Assembly (NCBI GenBank): GCA_036271875.1
Contig: DATAZU010000041.1
Coordinates: 6,098-70,097 of the forward strand
Length of the DNA stretch: 64,000 nucleotides
Direction of reading: 5' to 3'
Source of the DNA: Galbitalea sp036271875
GTDB taxonomy: Bacteria > Actinomycetota > Actinomycetes > Actinomycetales > Microbacteriaceae
The notes below the pieces were generated by a model, which worked only from the letters and a program-made list of their open reading frames with translations, ran no database searches and was not told the origin of the DNA. Positions 28,095 through 35,657 of the stretch are shown here, one piece after another. The stretch's first letter is position 1. Each line of letters starts with the position of its first letter. The position numbers and the translations under genes were made by a program.

Positions 28095-28453
28095 AGCCAC
28101 GACCTGGTGGCGTCGCCCGTTGCGATGCATCGCCATTATCTGCCTCGGGGACAGTTGCGGTCGATTTCAGTTATTGGGGCTCAGTAGACGGCAAGACGAT
28201 GAAACCGTCAGGCTGCAACGTAGTGCGGCCGACTGGAGTAAGAACTGGCGCGATTGCGAATCGGAATGTGCGGGGTGAGAGGCGATGCACATCCCGAGAA
28301 CGCATAACGCACACTTGCCGTTTGATCAGCACTTTTCGAAACATCCCGCGGAAACCCCGCAAATTGAAATCGGGCTATCGGGGTTCTAATCGGCTCTAAT
28401 ATCGCTAAGCGGTTATGTGCCAGATTCTAAATATGGCTCTGACCAGCATTTTG
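28095..28453. other. Right end of the island, non-coding, with candidate arm sites
   Basis: No gene is supported in these 359 bases. They contain AATGTGCGGGGT (28265-28276), identical to the left-end site, and an inverted near-copy TTCAATTTGCGGGGTTT read on the minus strand (28352-28368). The final bases, TCTGACCAGCATTTT, resemble the sequence outside the left attachment site. This is where an integrase gene would often lie, but none is found; short frames here have no resemblance to recombinases. Confidence 0.5.
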
Positions 28454-28488
28454 TAGCGAGGGCGGGACTCGAACCCGCGACACCACGA
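28454..28488 (-). repeat. Right attachment site within tRNA-Met
   Basis: This is the 3' part of the intact tRNA-Met gene and is identical over 35 bases to 13309-13343. The incoming element restored the tRNA, so the function is kept. The island extends from here towards lower coordinates. Confidence 0.9.
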
Positions 28489-28527
28489 TTATGAGCCGTG
28501 TGCTCTAACCACCTGAGCTACCCCGCC
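28454..28527 (-). tRNA. tRNA-Met (CAT anticodon, elongator type)
   Basis: A complete 74-base cloverleaf: acceptor GGCGGGG pairing with CCTCGCT (two G-U pairs), D arm TAGCTCAGGTGGTTAGAGC, anticodon loop CTCATAA with anticodon CAT, and a T arm around GGTTCGAGTCC. The CCA end is not encoded. The pattern fits elongator tRNA-Met rather than initiator, which would begin CGCGGGG. It is the insertion target of the island. Confidence 0.93.
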
Positions 28528-28553
28528 GGGCACATCCGAGTGAGGGATGCGAG

Positions 28554-28625
<72 letters not shown>

Positions 28626-28731
28626 GCGCAAAACACGTGCACCCCGAAGAGCGCGCCGTTTTGGCACCGTAAGAGACTAGCATCCGGCGGTCGAGGGTTA
28701 CGCCGCCCGCGAGCCGGTAATCGGTGGGGGA

Positions 28732-29160
28732 TCAGTCGATACAGAACTCGTTGCCTTCGGGATCCTGCATCACGAAGTGGTGCTCGCGAACCGGGCCCCA
28801 GCTGTCGTCGTAGTTGACCACCTCCGTGGCACCCAGCGCGACGATCCGGTCGCGCTCCGCGAACAGCTCATCGTCCGTCGGCCGCCGACCCGGGGTCGTG
28901 CGGATGTCGATGTGAACGCGGTTCTTCGCGGTCTTGCCCTCGGGCACTCGCTGGAAGAAGAGTCGCGGGCCCTCACCCGTCGGGTCGTCGATCGCGCTCT
29001 TGTTCGAGAGCTCCTCCTCGGTGAGACCACCCGCGATCAGCTGAGCCTTCAGGTCTTCGGGCCACTCCGGATGCGGGTAGCCGAAAACATCAGCCCAGAA
29101 GGTTGCGAGGGCGGTCGGGTCAGCACAGTCGAACGTGATGTTACCGAGTTTGGAAACCAT
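28732..29160 (-). CDS. VOC (glyoxalase-like) family protein
   Basis: The 142-residue protein starts MVSKLGNITFDCADPTALAT, typical of the vicinal oxygen chelate fold in the 'glyoxalase-like' branch common in Actinobacteria. It ends with the matching half VMQDPEGNEFCID. Two beta-alpha-beta-beta-beta repeats are apparent. Members bind a metal or small hydrophobic ligands; the substrate cannot be assigned. The gene is divergent from the FAD monooxygenase across about 120 bases. Confidence 0.85.
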   Translation of the reverse strand: MVSKLGNITFDCADPTALATFWADVFGYPHPEWPEDLKAQLIAGGLTEEELSNKSAIDDPTGEGPRLFFQRVPEGKTAKNRVHIDIRTTPGRRPTDDELFAERDRIVALGATEVVNYDDSWGPVREHHFVMQDPEGNEFCID

Positions 29161-29231
29161 GGATCAATGCAACCACCAGCCCCCGACCGACCGCCAGATC
29201 CCTTGGCGGTCGCGGGTCCAGTTTTTAGCCT

Positions 29232-29268
29232 CATTAATATCAGTGTTGACTGACCATACTGATTAATG
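29232..29268. promoter_or_regulatory. Inverted repeat upstream of the FAD monooxygenase gene, likely operator
   Basis: CATTAAT (29232-29238) and ATTAATG (29262-29268) are perfect inverted copies. Inner CAGT and ACTG extend the dyad with a two-base offset, and a -35-like TTGACT (29246-29251) lies between the arms. The site sits 13 bases before the ATG at 29282. The GbsR/MarR-type regulator encoded downstream in the same operon is the natural candidate to bind it. Confidence 0.5.
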
Positions 29269-29281
29269 TGACAATCAAGCC

Positions 29282-30445
29282 ATGCGTATTGTTGTTGTTG
29301 GTGCCGGCATCGCCGGACTTGGTTTTGCATGGTGGGCCCGGCGATCCGGATTTGATGTGACTCTCGTCGACTCGGCTCGACGATTTGAGGCGCGCGGTCA
29401 CTACGTCGCGCTGAAGGCCGCAGGAGTCGAAGTCGTTCGCGAAATGGGGCTGGAAGAGGCGTGCCGGCGGCGGCAGGCCTCGTTCGATTCAACCCACATC
29501 ATGCGAGCGGATGGTCGGCCGCTTCGCACCCTCGCAACCGACGAATCCGATGCGAACCTGGGTGGCTACATCCTGTTCCGCCGATCGGAACTGCACGAAG
29601 CGCTCTACGACGCGGTCACGACCGATACTCCCGTGCGCTTCGGCACGAAGCTGACGAGTGTCGAGCACGAAGGCGACGAGGTCATCGCCGGCCTGTCTGA
29701 TGGCTCGTCCATTCGGGCTGACCTTATCGTCGGCGCCGATGGCATTCACTCGGATGTCCGCCGGCTCACCTTTGGCGAAGGCTTCACGCATCGCCTCGGC
29801 GGTCACTACGTTGGCATGACCCTCGACTACAAGCACGGCCTCGCGACCGACGCGGACGACGCTTACTTCGGCGTCGGCCAGATGGCCGCGCTCATGCCGA
29901 CCGATGCGACCCGTGTCTCGGCGATCCTGTACATTGGCGACGCGTTCGGTCAGGTGCCGTCCGGCGACGAACTCATTCCATTCCTGCGATCGGTGTACGC
30001 GGACTTCGCCCAGCCAGTCCGCGACGTTCTCGACCGCCTCACGCCCGAGAGCTACCTGTTCTCCGATGACATCGCCCAGGTACGGATGCCTCACATCGTC
30101 AGCAACCGGGTCGCCCTCATCGGGGATGCGGCCCATAGCCCGACGTTCATGTCTGGCATGGGCAGCGCACTCGCTCTGCAGGATGCGCGCTGCCTCGCGG
30201 GGTCGCTTGCGAACAAAGACGTGACGGTGGCGCTTGCCAGCTACGAGGGCACAATGCAGCCCATCGCACGCGAGTATGCGACGAGTGCCCGGCAGCTCGC
30301 GCCATTCGTACTTCACCGATCCCGGTTCCGGGCTGCGCTACGAAACACGGTGACGCGGTTCACGCCATCGGGCATGCTGGACCAAGGAATTCGAAACTTT
30401 TACCACGCAGAGGAGCCCGCTGACCTTGTCCCAGGAGATCGATGA
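29282..30445 (+). CDS. FAD-dependent monooxygenase (PHBH/TetX-like)
   Basis: The 387-residue protein has the group A flavoprotein hydroxylase motifs: GxGxxG in VVVGAGIAGLGFAWWARRSG, a DG motif in LIVGADGIHSDVRR, and GDAAHSPTFMSGMGSA near residue 290. Such enzymes use NAD(P)H and O2 to hydroxylate aromatic or polyketide-like compounds, including some antibiotics. There is no membrane segment. The start ATG lies just after a palindromic operator. A GbsR/MarR-type regulator gene overlaps its 3' end by 20 bases, suggesting a small inducible detoxification or catabolic operon. The substrate is unknown. Confidence 0.88.
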   Translation: MRIVVVGAGIAGLGFAWWARRSGFDVTLVDSARRFEARGHYVALKAAGVEVVREMGLEEACRRRQASFDSTHIMRADGRPLRTLATDESDANLGGYILFRRSELHEALYDAVTTDTPVRFGTKLTSVEHEGDEVIAGLSDGSSIRADLIVGADGIHSDVRRLTFGEGFTHRLGGHYVGMTLDYKHGLATDADDAYFGVGQMAALMPTDATRVSAILYIGDAFGQVPSGDELIPFLRSVYADFAQPVRDVLDRLTPESYLFSDDIAQVRMPHIVSNRVALIGDAAHSPTFMSGMGSALALQDARCLAGSLANKDVTVALASYEGTMQPIAREYATSARQLAPFVLHRSRFRAALRNTVTRFTPSGMLDQGIRNFYHAEEPADLVPGDR

Positions 30446-30878
30446 TTTCGTTGAGCGCGCCGGCCTCGTTTTTGAAGACGAGGGGATGCCGCGGATGGCC
30501 GGGCGCATCCTCGGGTTTCTCATGGTCAGCGAGCCGCGCCAGCAATCCATCCCCGGCTTGATCGAAGCCCTAGGCGCCAGCAGCGGTTCGGTCAGCACGA
30601 TGACCCGATATCTGGAGCGACAGGGCTATATCGAGCGGGTCAGCATCAGGGGCGATCGCAAGGACTACTTCGCACTGCGCGGTGACATGCCGGCCGAGAT
30701 CCTGAACGCGGCGTCGCAGAGCATGCGGCGGCTGTCGGCGTTGTTCGAGCGCGGTGCCCAGCTATCGGATGCCAGGCACGCCGAGCTCACCGACGCACAG
30801 GACCTGTTTGCCTTCCTGGAAGGCGAATACCCGACGCTCATCGAGCGATGGCGCGCGCAGAGGAAGCCGGCGGGGTAG
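30426..30878 (+). CDS. GbsR/MarR-family transcriptional regulator
   Basis: The 150-residue protein starts at TTG 30426 inside the end of the monooxygenase gene. It contains a winged helix-turn-helix of the GbsR type: FEDEGMPRMAGRILGFLMVS, then SIPGLIEALGASSGSVSTMT and RYLERQGYIERVSIRGDR (wing). GbsR/MarR proteins are usually repressors released by small ligands. Overlap with the monooxygenase gene suggests it controls this operon, possibly through the dyad at 29232-29268. No other start is in frame near the first helix. Confidence 0.82.
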   Translation: MSQEIDDFVERAGLVFEDEGMPRMAGRILGFLMVSEPRQQSIPGLIEALGASSGSVSTMTRYLERQGYIERVSIRGDRKDYFALRGDMPAEILNAASQSMRRLSALFERGAQLSDARHAELTDAQDLFAFLEGEYPTLIERWRAQRKPAG

Positions 30879-30881
30879 GCG

Positions 30882-30913
30882 CCTCATCCCGTCAACTCCT
30901 CATCCCGTCAACT
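30882..30913. repeat. Tandem 16-bp duplication at the end of the GH13 gene
   Basis: The 16-base unit CCTCATCCCGTCAACT occurs twice in a row (30882-30897 and 30898-30913). The second copy contains the stop codon and last residues (ELTG) of the minus-strand GH13 gene; the first lies just behind the stop. It looks like a recent slippage or duplication that does not alter the protein. Confidence 0.8.
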
Positions 30914-32786
30914 CAAGGACGGTGCCCTCGGGTGAGAACGGCGGGAGGGTGATGCCGGGCAGCGACCACGCGGTGAAGGACGGCCCCGTGCCGCGAAGCA
31001 CAAGACCGATAGCGGGATCGAACTCGGCTGAGCCCGGTCCAAACAGGAGGGTGTGCGGGCCGGCGACAGCGTTGGCCGCGAGTGACAGCTCATAGTCGCC
31101 ACGGGCCGCAACCAGCAGGATGCACTCCGTCGCACTCTCGCGCGCGTAAACGAGCACATCATCGGAGGCGTGCAGCCAGCGGATTCCCCCCGAGTTCAAC
31201 ACCTCGTGGTCACGCCGCAGGTGGATCAGAGACGAGTAGAGGTCGATGCTCGCTGCAGCAGCATCCTCCGTGTCCCAGGGAATAGGCGTGCGCGACTCCT
31301 CGCCGTCGTCGCCGACCAAACCGAATTCGTCACCGGCGAAGACCACCGGGATGCCCGGCATCGTCACCGACATTCCGAGCGCCACAGGGACGGTCCCCGG
31401 GGCTGCAGCTGTCAGAAATCGCGGGGTGTCGTGGGTGTCGAGCGCGTTCATCGTCCGCAGCCGAACCCGCCACGGGAAACCCGCGGCGAACAACTTGTGC
31501 GCCTCGAATACCTCACTGCCGGTGTAGGTCGGGATCGTGCCGAACGGCAGCCCGAAATAACTCGATTCGCGCTGCCCGGTCGACAACCAACCCCAGATCG
31601 GACGCGTGAAGTTCGTATAGGTCATTGCGCCGTGCCACGCGTCACCCTGGAAGTCGCTCGCCGCGTCGTTGGTCGACTCGCCGAGCAGCAGGGTATCCGG
31701 GTTGATCGCGATCATCGTTGCTCGGATGATCCGCCGAACCTCAGCGTTGAGGTCCTGGTCGAGATAGCGCCCCGTCATGTTCGCGACATCAATCCGCCAC
31801 CCGTCGAGGTTGTACGGCGGCTTGAGCCACTTCGCCACGACCGAGTCCGATCCGTCGATGAACCGCTTCCGCAGCTCGGGCGAGTTCCAATTGAATTTAG
31901 GCAAGCTCGGCACACCGAGCCATGACACGTACGATCTTTGCTCGGGATCGAGCCAGTAGTAGAAGGCACTCTCCGGGGTACCGGGATGCTGATGGGATGC
32001 GACGAACCACTCGTGTGCGTCCCCGGAGTGATTCGAGGTCAGGTCTCCGATCACGTGCATCCCGCGCCTGTGCGCTGCCTCGATCAGCGAGATGTACGCC
32101 GCATCCCCGCCGAGCAGCGGATCGACTTCAGAGAATGACAGCGCGTCGTAGCGATGGTTTGATCGAGCGGGAAAAACCGGGGTCAGGTAGATCAGGTTGA
32201 CGCCGAGCTTGTCCAGATGGTCGAGGTGCTCCTCAATACCAAGCAGGTCGCCGCCATAGAACTGGGTCGCCGTCGATGGACCGATATGGATGACCGGGTC
32301 GCTCCACTCGGCTGCCTCGACCCACGAAGGCAGTGGACGCTCATCCGCCTGCCCGCTGCGGGCGAAGCGGTCCGGAAAGATCTGGTACATCACACTGGAT
32401 GCCGACCAGTTCGGCGCCGGCGCGAACGTGACGAGTTTGAAATCCTCGGTGTCGAGCGTCTCGATCGTGTGGACACCCGTCGCGTTGACCCATAGATTGC
32501 GCCCGTCACCCATCCTGATGAGGAACCGATAGCCGTGCACCGGGTTCTCGATCTGGAGCTCGGCCTCCCACCAGTCCCAGCCGTCGATGGTGGTGACGAG
32601 CGATGCGACCGCGAAACGCGGCTCGTGATCCGGATTGGACCGGGTGCGAACCGCACTCACAACCCCGAACTCGTGCGGGATGCGGATGCGAACGCGAACC
32701 AGGTCGCCGAGAGCCGGAGCGATACTCGAGACGAAGAGTGGAGAGCCGTCGTGGTGGGGTTCACGCAGCGAGCCGTCGGTTGCCAT
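30900..32786 (-). CDS. Glycoside hydrolase family 13 (maltodextrin/alpha-glucosidase, neopullulanase-like)
   Basis: The 628-residue protein has an N-terminal beta-sandwich (about 1-130, carbohydrate-binding as in neopullulanase/cyclomaltodextrinase) and the GH13 barrel: DLTSNHSGDAHEWF (region I), GWRIDVANMTGRYL with nucleophile Asp (region II), LLGESTNDA with acid/base Glu (region III) and ALDTHDTPRF (region IV). It hydrolyses alpha-1,4 (or 1,6) bonds in maltodextrins. No signal peptide is present, so it works on imported or glycogen-derived sugars. It is divergent from another GH13 gene, and the pair likely serves one pathway. Confidence 0.9.
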   Translation of the reverse strand: MATDGSLREPHHDGSPLFVSSIAPALGDLVRVRIRIPHEFGVVSAVRTRSNPDHEPRFAVASLVTTIDGWDWWEAELQIENPVHGYRFLIRMGDGRNLWVNATGVHTIETLDTEDFKLVTFAPAPNWSASSVMYQIFPDRFARSGQADERPLPSWVEAAEWSDPVIHIGPSTATQFYGGDLLGIEEHLDHLDKLGVNLIYLTPVFPARSNHRYDALSFSEVDPLLGGDAAYISLIEAAHRRGMHVIGDLTSNHSGDAHEWFVASHQHPGTPESAFYYWLDPEQRSYVSWLGVPSLPKFNWNSPELRKRFIDGSDSVVAKWLKPPYNLDGWRIDVANMTGRYLDQDLNAEVRRIIRATMIAINPDTLLLGESTNDAASDFQGDAWHGAMTYTNFTRPIWGWLSTGQRESSYFGLPFGTIPTYTGSEVFEAHKLFAAGFPWRVRLRTMNALDTHDTPRFLTAAAPGTVPVALGMSVTMPGIPVVFAGDEFGLVGDDGEESRTPIPWDTEDAAAASIDLYSSLIHLRRDHEVLNSGGIRWLHASDDVLVYARESATECILLVAARGDYELSLAANAVAGPHTLLFGPGSAEFDPAIGLVLRGTGPSFTAWSLPGITLPPFSPEGTVLELTG

Positions 32787-32802
32787 GCATCGACCTTTTC
32801 AC

Positions 32803-32821
32803 ATCCGACGCACCGTCGGAT
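32803..32821. promoter_or_regulatory. Inverted repeat between two divergent GH13 genes
   Basis: ATCCGAC and GTCGGAT form a perfect 7-bp dyad with a 5-base centre, in the middle of the 71-base divergent spacer. A shared sugar-responsive operator is likely, though a short RNA hairpin in the leader cannot be excluded. Confidence 0.4.
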
Positions 32822-32857
32822 TTCGTCTCGATTACAACTCGGTCATAGGGTCATGGC

Positions 32858-34558
32858 GTGAGTGCAGCATCCGCGCGGTCCGGACAGTGGTGGCGCAGCG
32901 CCGTCATCTATCAGATCTACCCTCGATCATTTGCCGACTCCAATGGAGACGGGATGGGCGACCTGCCCGGAATTGCCGCCAGACTGCCGCAGCTCGACGA
33001 TCTCCACCTCGACGCCATCTGGCTCTCGCCCTTCTTTCCCTCACCGCAGAAGGACGCCGGCTATGACGTCGCCGACTACTGCGATGTCGATCCGCGCTTT
33101 GGAACACTCGCCGACTTCGACGGCCTGCTCGCGGAAGCGCACCGCCTCGAGCTGCGCGTGCTCATCGACCTTGTCCCCAACCACACCTCGAGTGAGCACG
33201 AGTGGTTCACGGCGGCAATCGCCGCCGGTCCCGGCAGTGTCGAGCGCTCGCACTATCTTTTTCGCGACGGCAAAGGGCCGGCGGGCGATCTACCACCGAA
33301 CAACTGGCAGTCAACCTTCGGCGGCCCGGCCTGGGAACGAGTCACAGCACCCGACGGCACACCGGAGCAGTGGTACCTGCACCTGTTTGATGTCTCCCAG
33401 CCCGACCTCAACTGGACCAGCGAGTGGGTGCGCGAGCAGTTCCGCGAGATCCTCCGGTTCTGGCTTCGACGCGGCGTTGACGGATTCCGAGTGGATGTCG
33501 CGCACGGCCTGGTGAAGAAGGAGGGGCTGCCCGACTTCACGCCGCCCGTACCCGGCTCGATCGCAGCAAACGCGCCGGTCGACTATCCATACTGGGCGCA
33601 GCCCGGGGTTCACGAGATCTACCGGGACTGGCACGAGATCGTGGCGAGCTTCGGTGCCGACCGCATCCTCTGCGCGGAAGCCTGGGTCGAACCCCTGAGC
33701 AAGCTGGCCGACTGGGTGCGGCCGGATGAGATGCAGCAGGCGTTCAACTTCACGTTTCTGGAGGCACAGTGGTCTGCCAAGGCCATTCGCGCCGCGATCA
33801 ATGACTCGACCGAGGCGTTCGACAGGGTCGGCGCCGCAACCACATGGGTCTTGTCGAACCACGATGTCATCCGGCACGCGTCGAGGCTGGGGTTGAATCC
33901 TCCGCCACCGCAAGGGACTGGCATTGGACCTGCGACGGAGCCGAAGCCGAATGCGGCGCTCGGCCTCCAGCGTGCACGCGCGGAAACGCTTCTGATGCTC
34001 GCGCTACCGGGTGCCGCGTACCTCTATCAGGGCGAAGAGCTCGGTCTTCCCGAGGACGACGAGATCCCGGATGCCGACCGCGAGGACCCGAGCTTCTTCC
34101 GCAATCCGAGCCCGACCTACTACGGCCGGGATGGATGCCGCGTGCCGATCCCGTGGGAAGCGGACGCTCCCGCATACGGATTCTCCCCCACCGGCAAGAG
34201 TTGGTTACCTCAGCCCAAGGAGTGGGCGCGTTTTGCCCGCGACCGTCAACCGGTCGCGCCGGGCAACGACAACACGCTGTCGCTCTACAGCTGGGCGCTC
34301 GAACTGCGACGGGTCAACCAACTGGGCACGAGCACGCTCACCTGGCTGGACGGATACGGGCCGGACGTCATTGCCTTCGGCCTCACGACCGACCGGTACC
34401 GCAACTTCAGAGTGATCATGAACTTCGGCTCCACAGCCGTTCCCCTCGAGTCGGGTCGGCTGCTGGTGCACAGCGAGGAGCCATGGGCGTTACGACCGCT
34501 CACCGAACTGCAGCCGAACACGACGGTCTGGATGACAGAGCACGACGATCCGCTCTAG
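32858..34558 (+). CDS. Alpha-glucosidase, GH13 (oligo-1,6-glucosidase type)
   Basis: The 566-residue protein from GTG 32858 starts WWRSAVIYQIYPRSFADSNG, the classical opening of GH13 alpha-glucosidases. Catalytic regions are DLVPNHTSSEHEWF, GFRVDVAHGLVKKEG (nucleophile Asp), LCAEAWVEP (acid/base Glu) and VLSNHDVIRH (transition-state Asp). A calcium-site-like loop DSNGDGMGDL is present near the start. It releases glucose from malto- or isomalto-oligosaccharides in the cytoplasm. The stop overlaps the convergent M23 peptidase stop region by four bases. Confidence 0.92.
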   Translation: MSAASARSGQWWRSAVIYQIYPRSFADSNGDGMGDLPGIAARLPQLDDLHLDAIWLSPFFPSPQKDAGYDVADYCDVDPRFGTLADFDGLLAEAHRLELRVLIDLVPNHTSSEHEWFTAAIAAGPGSVERSHYLFRDGKGPAGDLPPNNWQSTFGGPAWERVTAPDGTPEQWYLHLFDVSQPDLNWTSEWVREQFREILRFWLRRGVDGFRVDVAHGLVKKEGLPDFTPPVPGSIAANAPVDYPYWAQPGVHEIYRDWHEIVASFGADRILCAEAWVEPLSKLADWVRPDEMQQAFNFTFLEAQWSAKAIRAAINDSTEAFDRVGAATTWVLSNHDVIRHASRLGLNPPPPQGTGIGPATEPKPNAALGLQRARAETLLMLALPGAAYLYQGEELGLPEDDEIPDADREDPSFFRNPSPTYYGRDGCRVPIPWEADAPAYGFSPTGKSWLPQPKEWARFARDRQPVAPGNDNTLSLYSWALELRRVNQLGTSTLTWLDGYGPDVIAFGLTTDRYRNFRVIMNFGSTAVPLESGRLLVHSEEPWALRPLTELQPNTTVWMTEHDDPL

Positions 34559-35448
34559 TGCGCGGTATTGGCCTTCAGCCAGACGAACGAGTCGACCGCG
34601 GTGCCGTCAATGTCGATCTCGAAGTCGAGGTGGGGCCCGGTTGACTCGCCCGTTGATCCGGTGAGTCCAATGAGTTCGCCCTCGGTGATCACGTCGCCAA
34701 CCTGCACGGTTTCGGAATCGGCCGTGAGGTGTGCGTAGATGCTGCTGAACTGCTTGCCGTTGATGTCGTGGGAAATCTCGACGTACTGACCATAGGATCC
34801 GGCAAGCTCACTCGCGGTGACCACTCCCGCAGCAACCGCGAAGACGGGAGCCTTGTCTCCGGTATCGAAGTCGGTTCCGCGATGGAAGGTCGAGCACCCG
34901 GGACATGGCGCGGCGCGAGATCCGAACGGTGAATTGATCGGCACCGGATAGTTGAACGGCCAGCGGATGATGCCCGAGTTGTTGACGGTGTAGTCCAGGC
35001 CGCCGACCTGCATCGCATACAACTCGGTGGCAGTCAGTCCCTGCACGGAACTACGATCGACCGCCGGCTCCTTGCCCGGAGCTGAGGTGAGCTTCTGGCC
35101 GTTGACCGTCGCGTTCGAGGCCGAGTGCGTGACGGATGCTGTGGCCGGACCGCCGGAGAACAACAGCGGAGAACCGACGATCGAGAAGGCAAATGCGGCC
35201 GCGAGCGCGAGCGCCACAACGGAGACGATGCCGCTCCAGATCCGCCGACCGACCGATTTCTTCGCCTTCGGACCGCCGGGTGGACGGACGTTCACCGAAC
35301 TCTTCATGGCGGCGCGCGCCTTGCGGTCCGTGGCCGCCCGACGGCGAGCTGCTCGTCGAGATCGACCCGTCGACTTCTCGCGCAGGTCACGGCGCCGAGG
35401 GTGCTGGGTGTCGAGAGCGAGCTGTTCAAATGGGTCGAAATTCGACAC
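34555..35448 (-). CDS. M23-family (LytM) peptidase, membrane-anchored
   Basis: The 297-residue protein from GTG 35448 has a basic cytoplasmic N-terminus (Arg/Lys-rich, residues 15-68), one membrane helix (IVSVVALALAAAFAFSIVGS) and an external LytM domain (about 165-295). Metal and catalytic residues are visible as TFHRGTDFD (HxxxD) and SIYAHLT. The usual HxH motif reads GPHLDFEI, so the third zinc ligand His is replaced by Asp. It probably trims peptidoglycan cross-links in the cell wall, or may be a weakened enzyme. A candidate MtrA box lies 75 bases upstream, in line with MtrA control of actinobacterial wall hydrolases. Confidence 0.85.
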   Translation of the reverse strand: MSNFDPFEQLALDTQHPRRRDLREKSTGRSRRAARRRAATDRKARAAMKSSVNVRPPGGPKAKKSVGRRIWSGIVSVVALALAAAFAFSIVGSPLLFSGGPATASVTHSASNATVNGQKLTSAPGKEPAVDRSSVQGLTATELYAMQVGGLDYTVNNSGIIRWPFNYPVPINSPFGSRAAPCPGCSTFHRGTDFDTGDKAPVFAVAAGVVTASELAGSYGQYVEISHDINGKQFSSIYAHLTADSETVQVGDVITEGELIGLTGSTGESTGPHLDFEIDIDGTAVDSFVWLKANTAH

Positions 35449-35522
35449 CGCAGCTCCTTTCTCGACACGATTCGTATGTCACGAACGGCGGTATTGGACG
35501 GTCCGTAGTGACGTGATCAAAA

Positions 35523-35539
35523 GTCACGAACGGGTAACG
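35523..35539 (-). promoter_or_regulatory. Candidate MtrA-binding box upstream of the M23 peptidase gene
   Basis: GTCACG (35523-35528) and GTAACG (35534-35539) form a GTNACN direct repeat with a 5-base spacer. This matches the motif described for the response regulator MtrA, which controls cell-wall peptidase genes in Actinobacteria. The 11-mer GTCACGAACGG also occurs at 35479-35489. The assignment is by motif and by target gene type. Confidence 0.5.
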
Positions 35540-35657
35540 GACCCCCAAAGCTTATCCGCATGCATGGAATAGGCCAAGTCACCCCTTCGGGCGGCGTGGC
35601 GGTAGACAGAGCTGTGTGCTCCCGGGGGCGACTCCCGGGTGCTGTTAGCGTCGCTTC

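Larger units (their letters stand above)
13309..28488. mobile_element. Integrase-less genomic (defence) island in tRNA-Met
   Basis: The island is bounded by the exact 35-bp repeats at 13309-13343 and 28454-28488, a unit of about 15.1 kb. Between them lie a decayed gene, a Shango-type operon, an HTH/DUF6036 pair, an NdpA-like gene plus a membrane protein gene, a nuclease-like gene and a DUF5677 gene. Housekeeping genes flank it on both sides. Candidate recombinase arm sites are found near both ends. No tyrosine or serine recombinase, excisionase, relaxase, replication or phage structural gene can be recognised inside, so the element is either a decayed island or one mobilised in trans. Base composition looks more AT-rich than the flanks, but I did not measure it. 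Confidence 0.85.

Noticed and set aside
13344..28453. Search for an integrase, excisionase, relaxase or phage structural gene in the island
   Set aside because: None of the frames shows the R-H-R-Y or serine recombinase motifs, or any structural protein pattern.
35449..35657. A c-di-AMP (ydaO-type) riboswitch upstream of the M23 gene
   Set aside because: These riboswitches precede wall hydrolase genes in Actinobacteria, but the characteristic conserved blocks are not visible and the leader behind the MtrA-like box is only about 75 bases.
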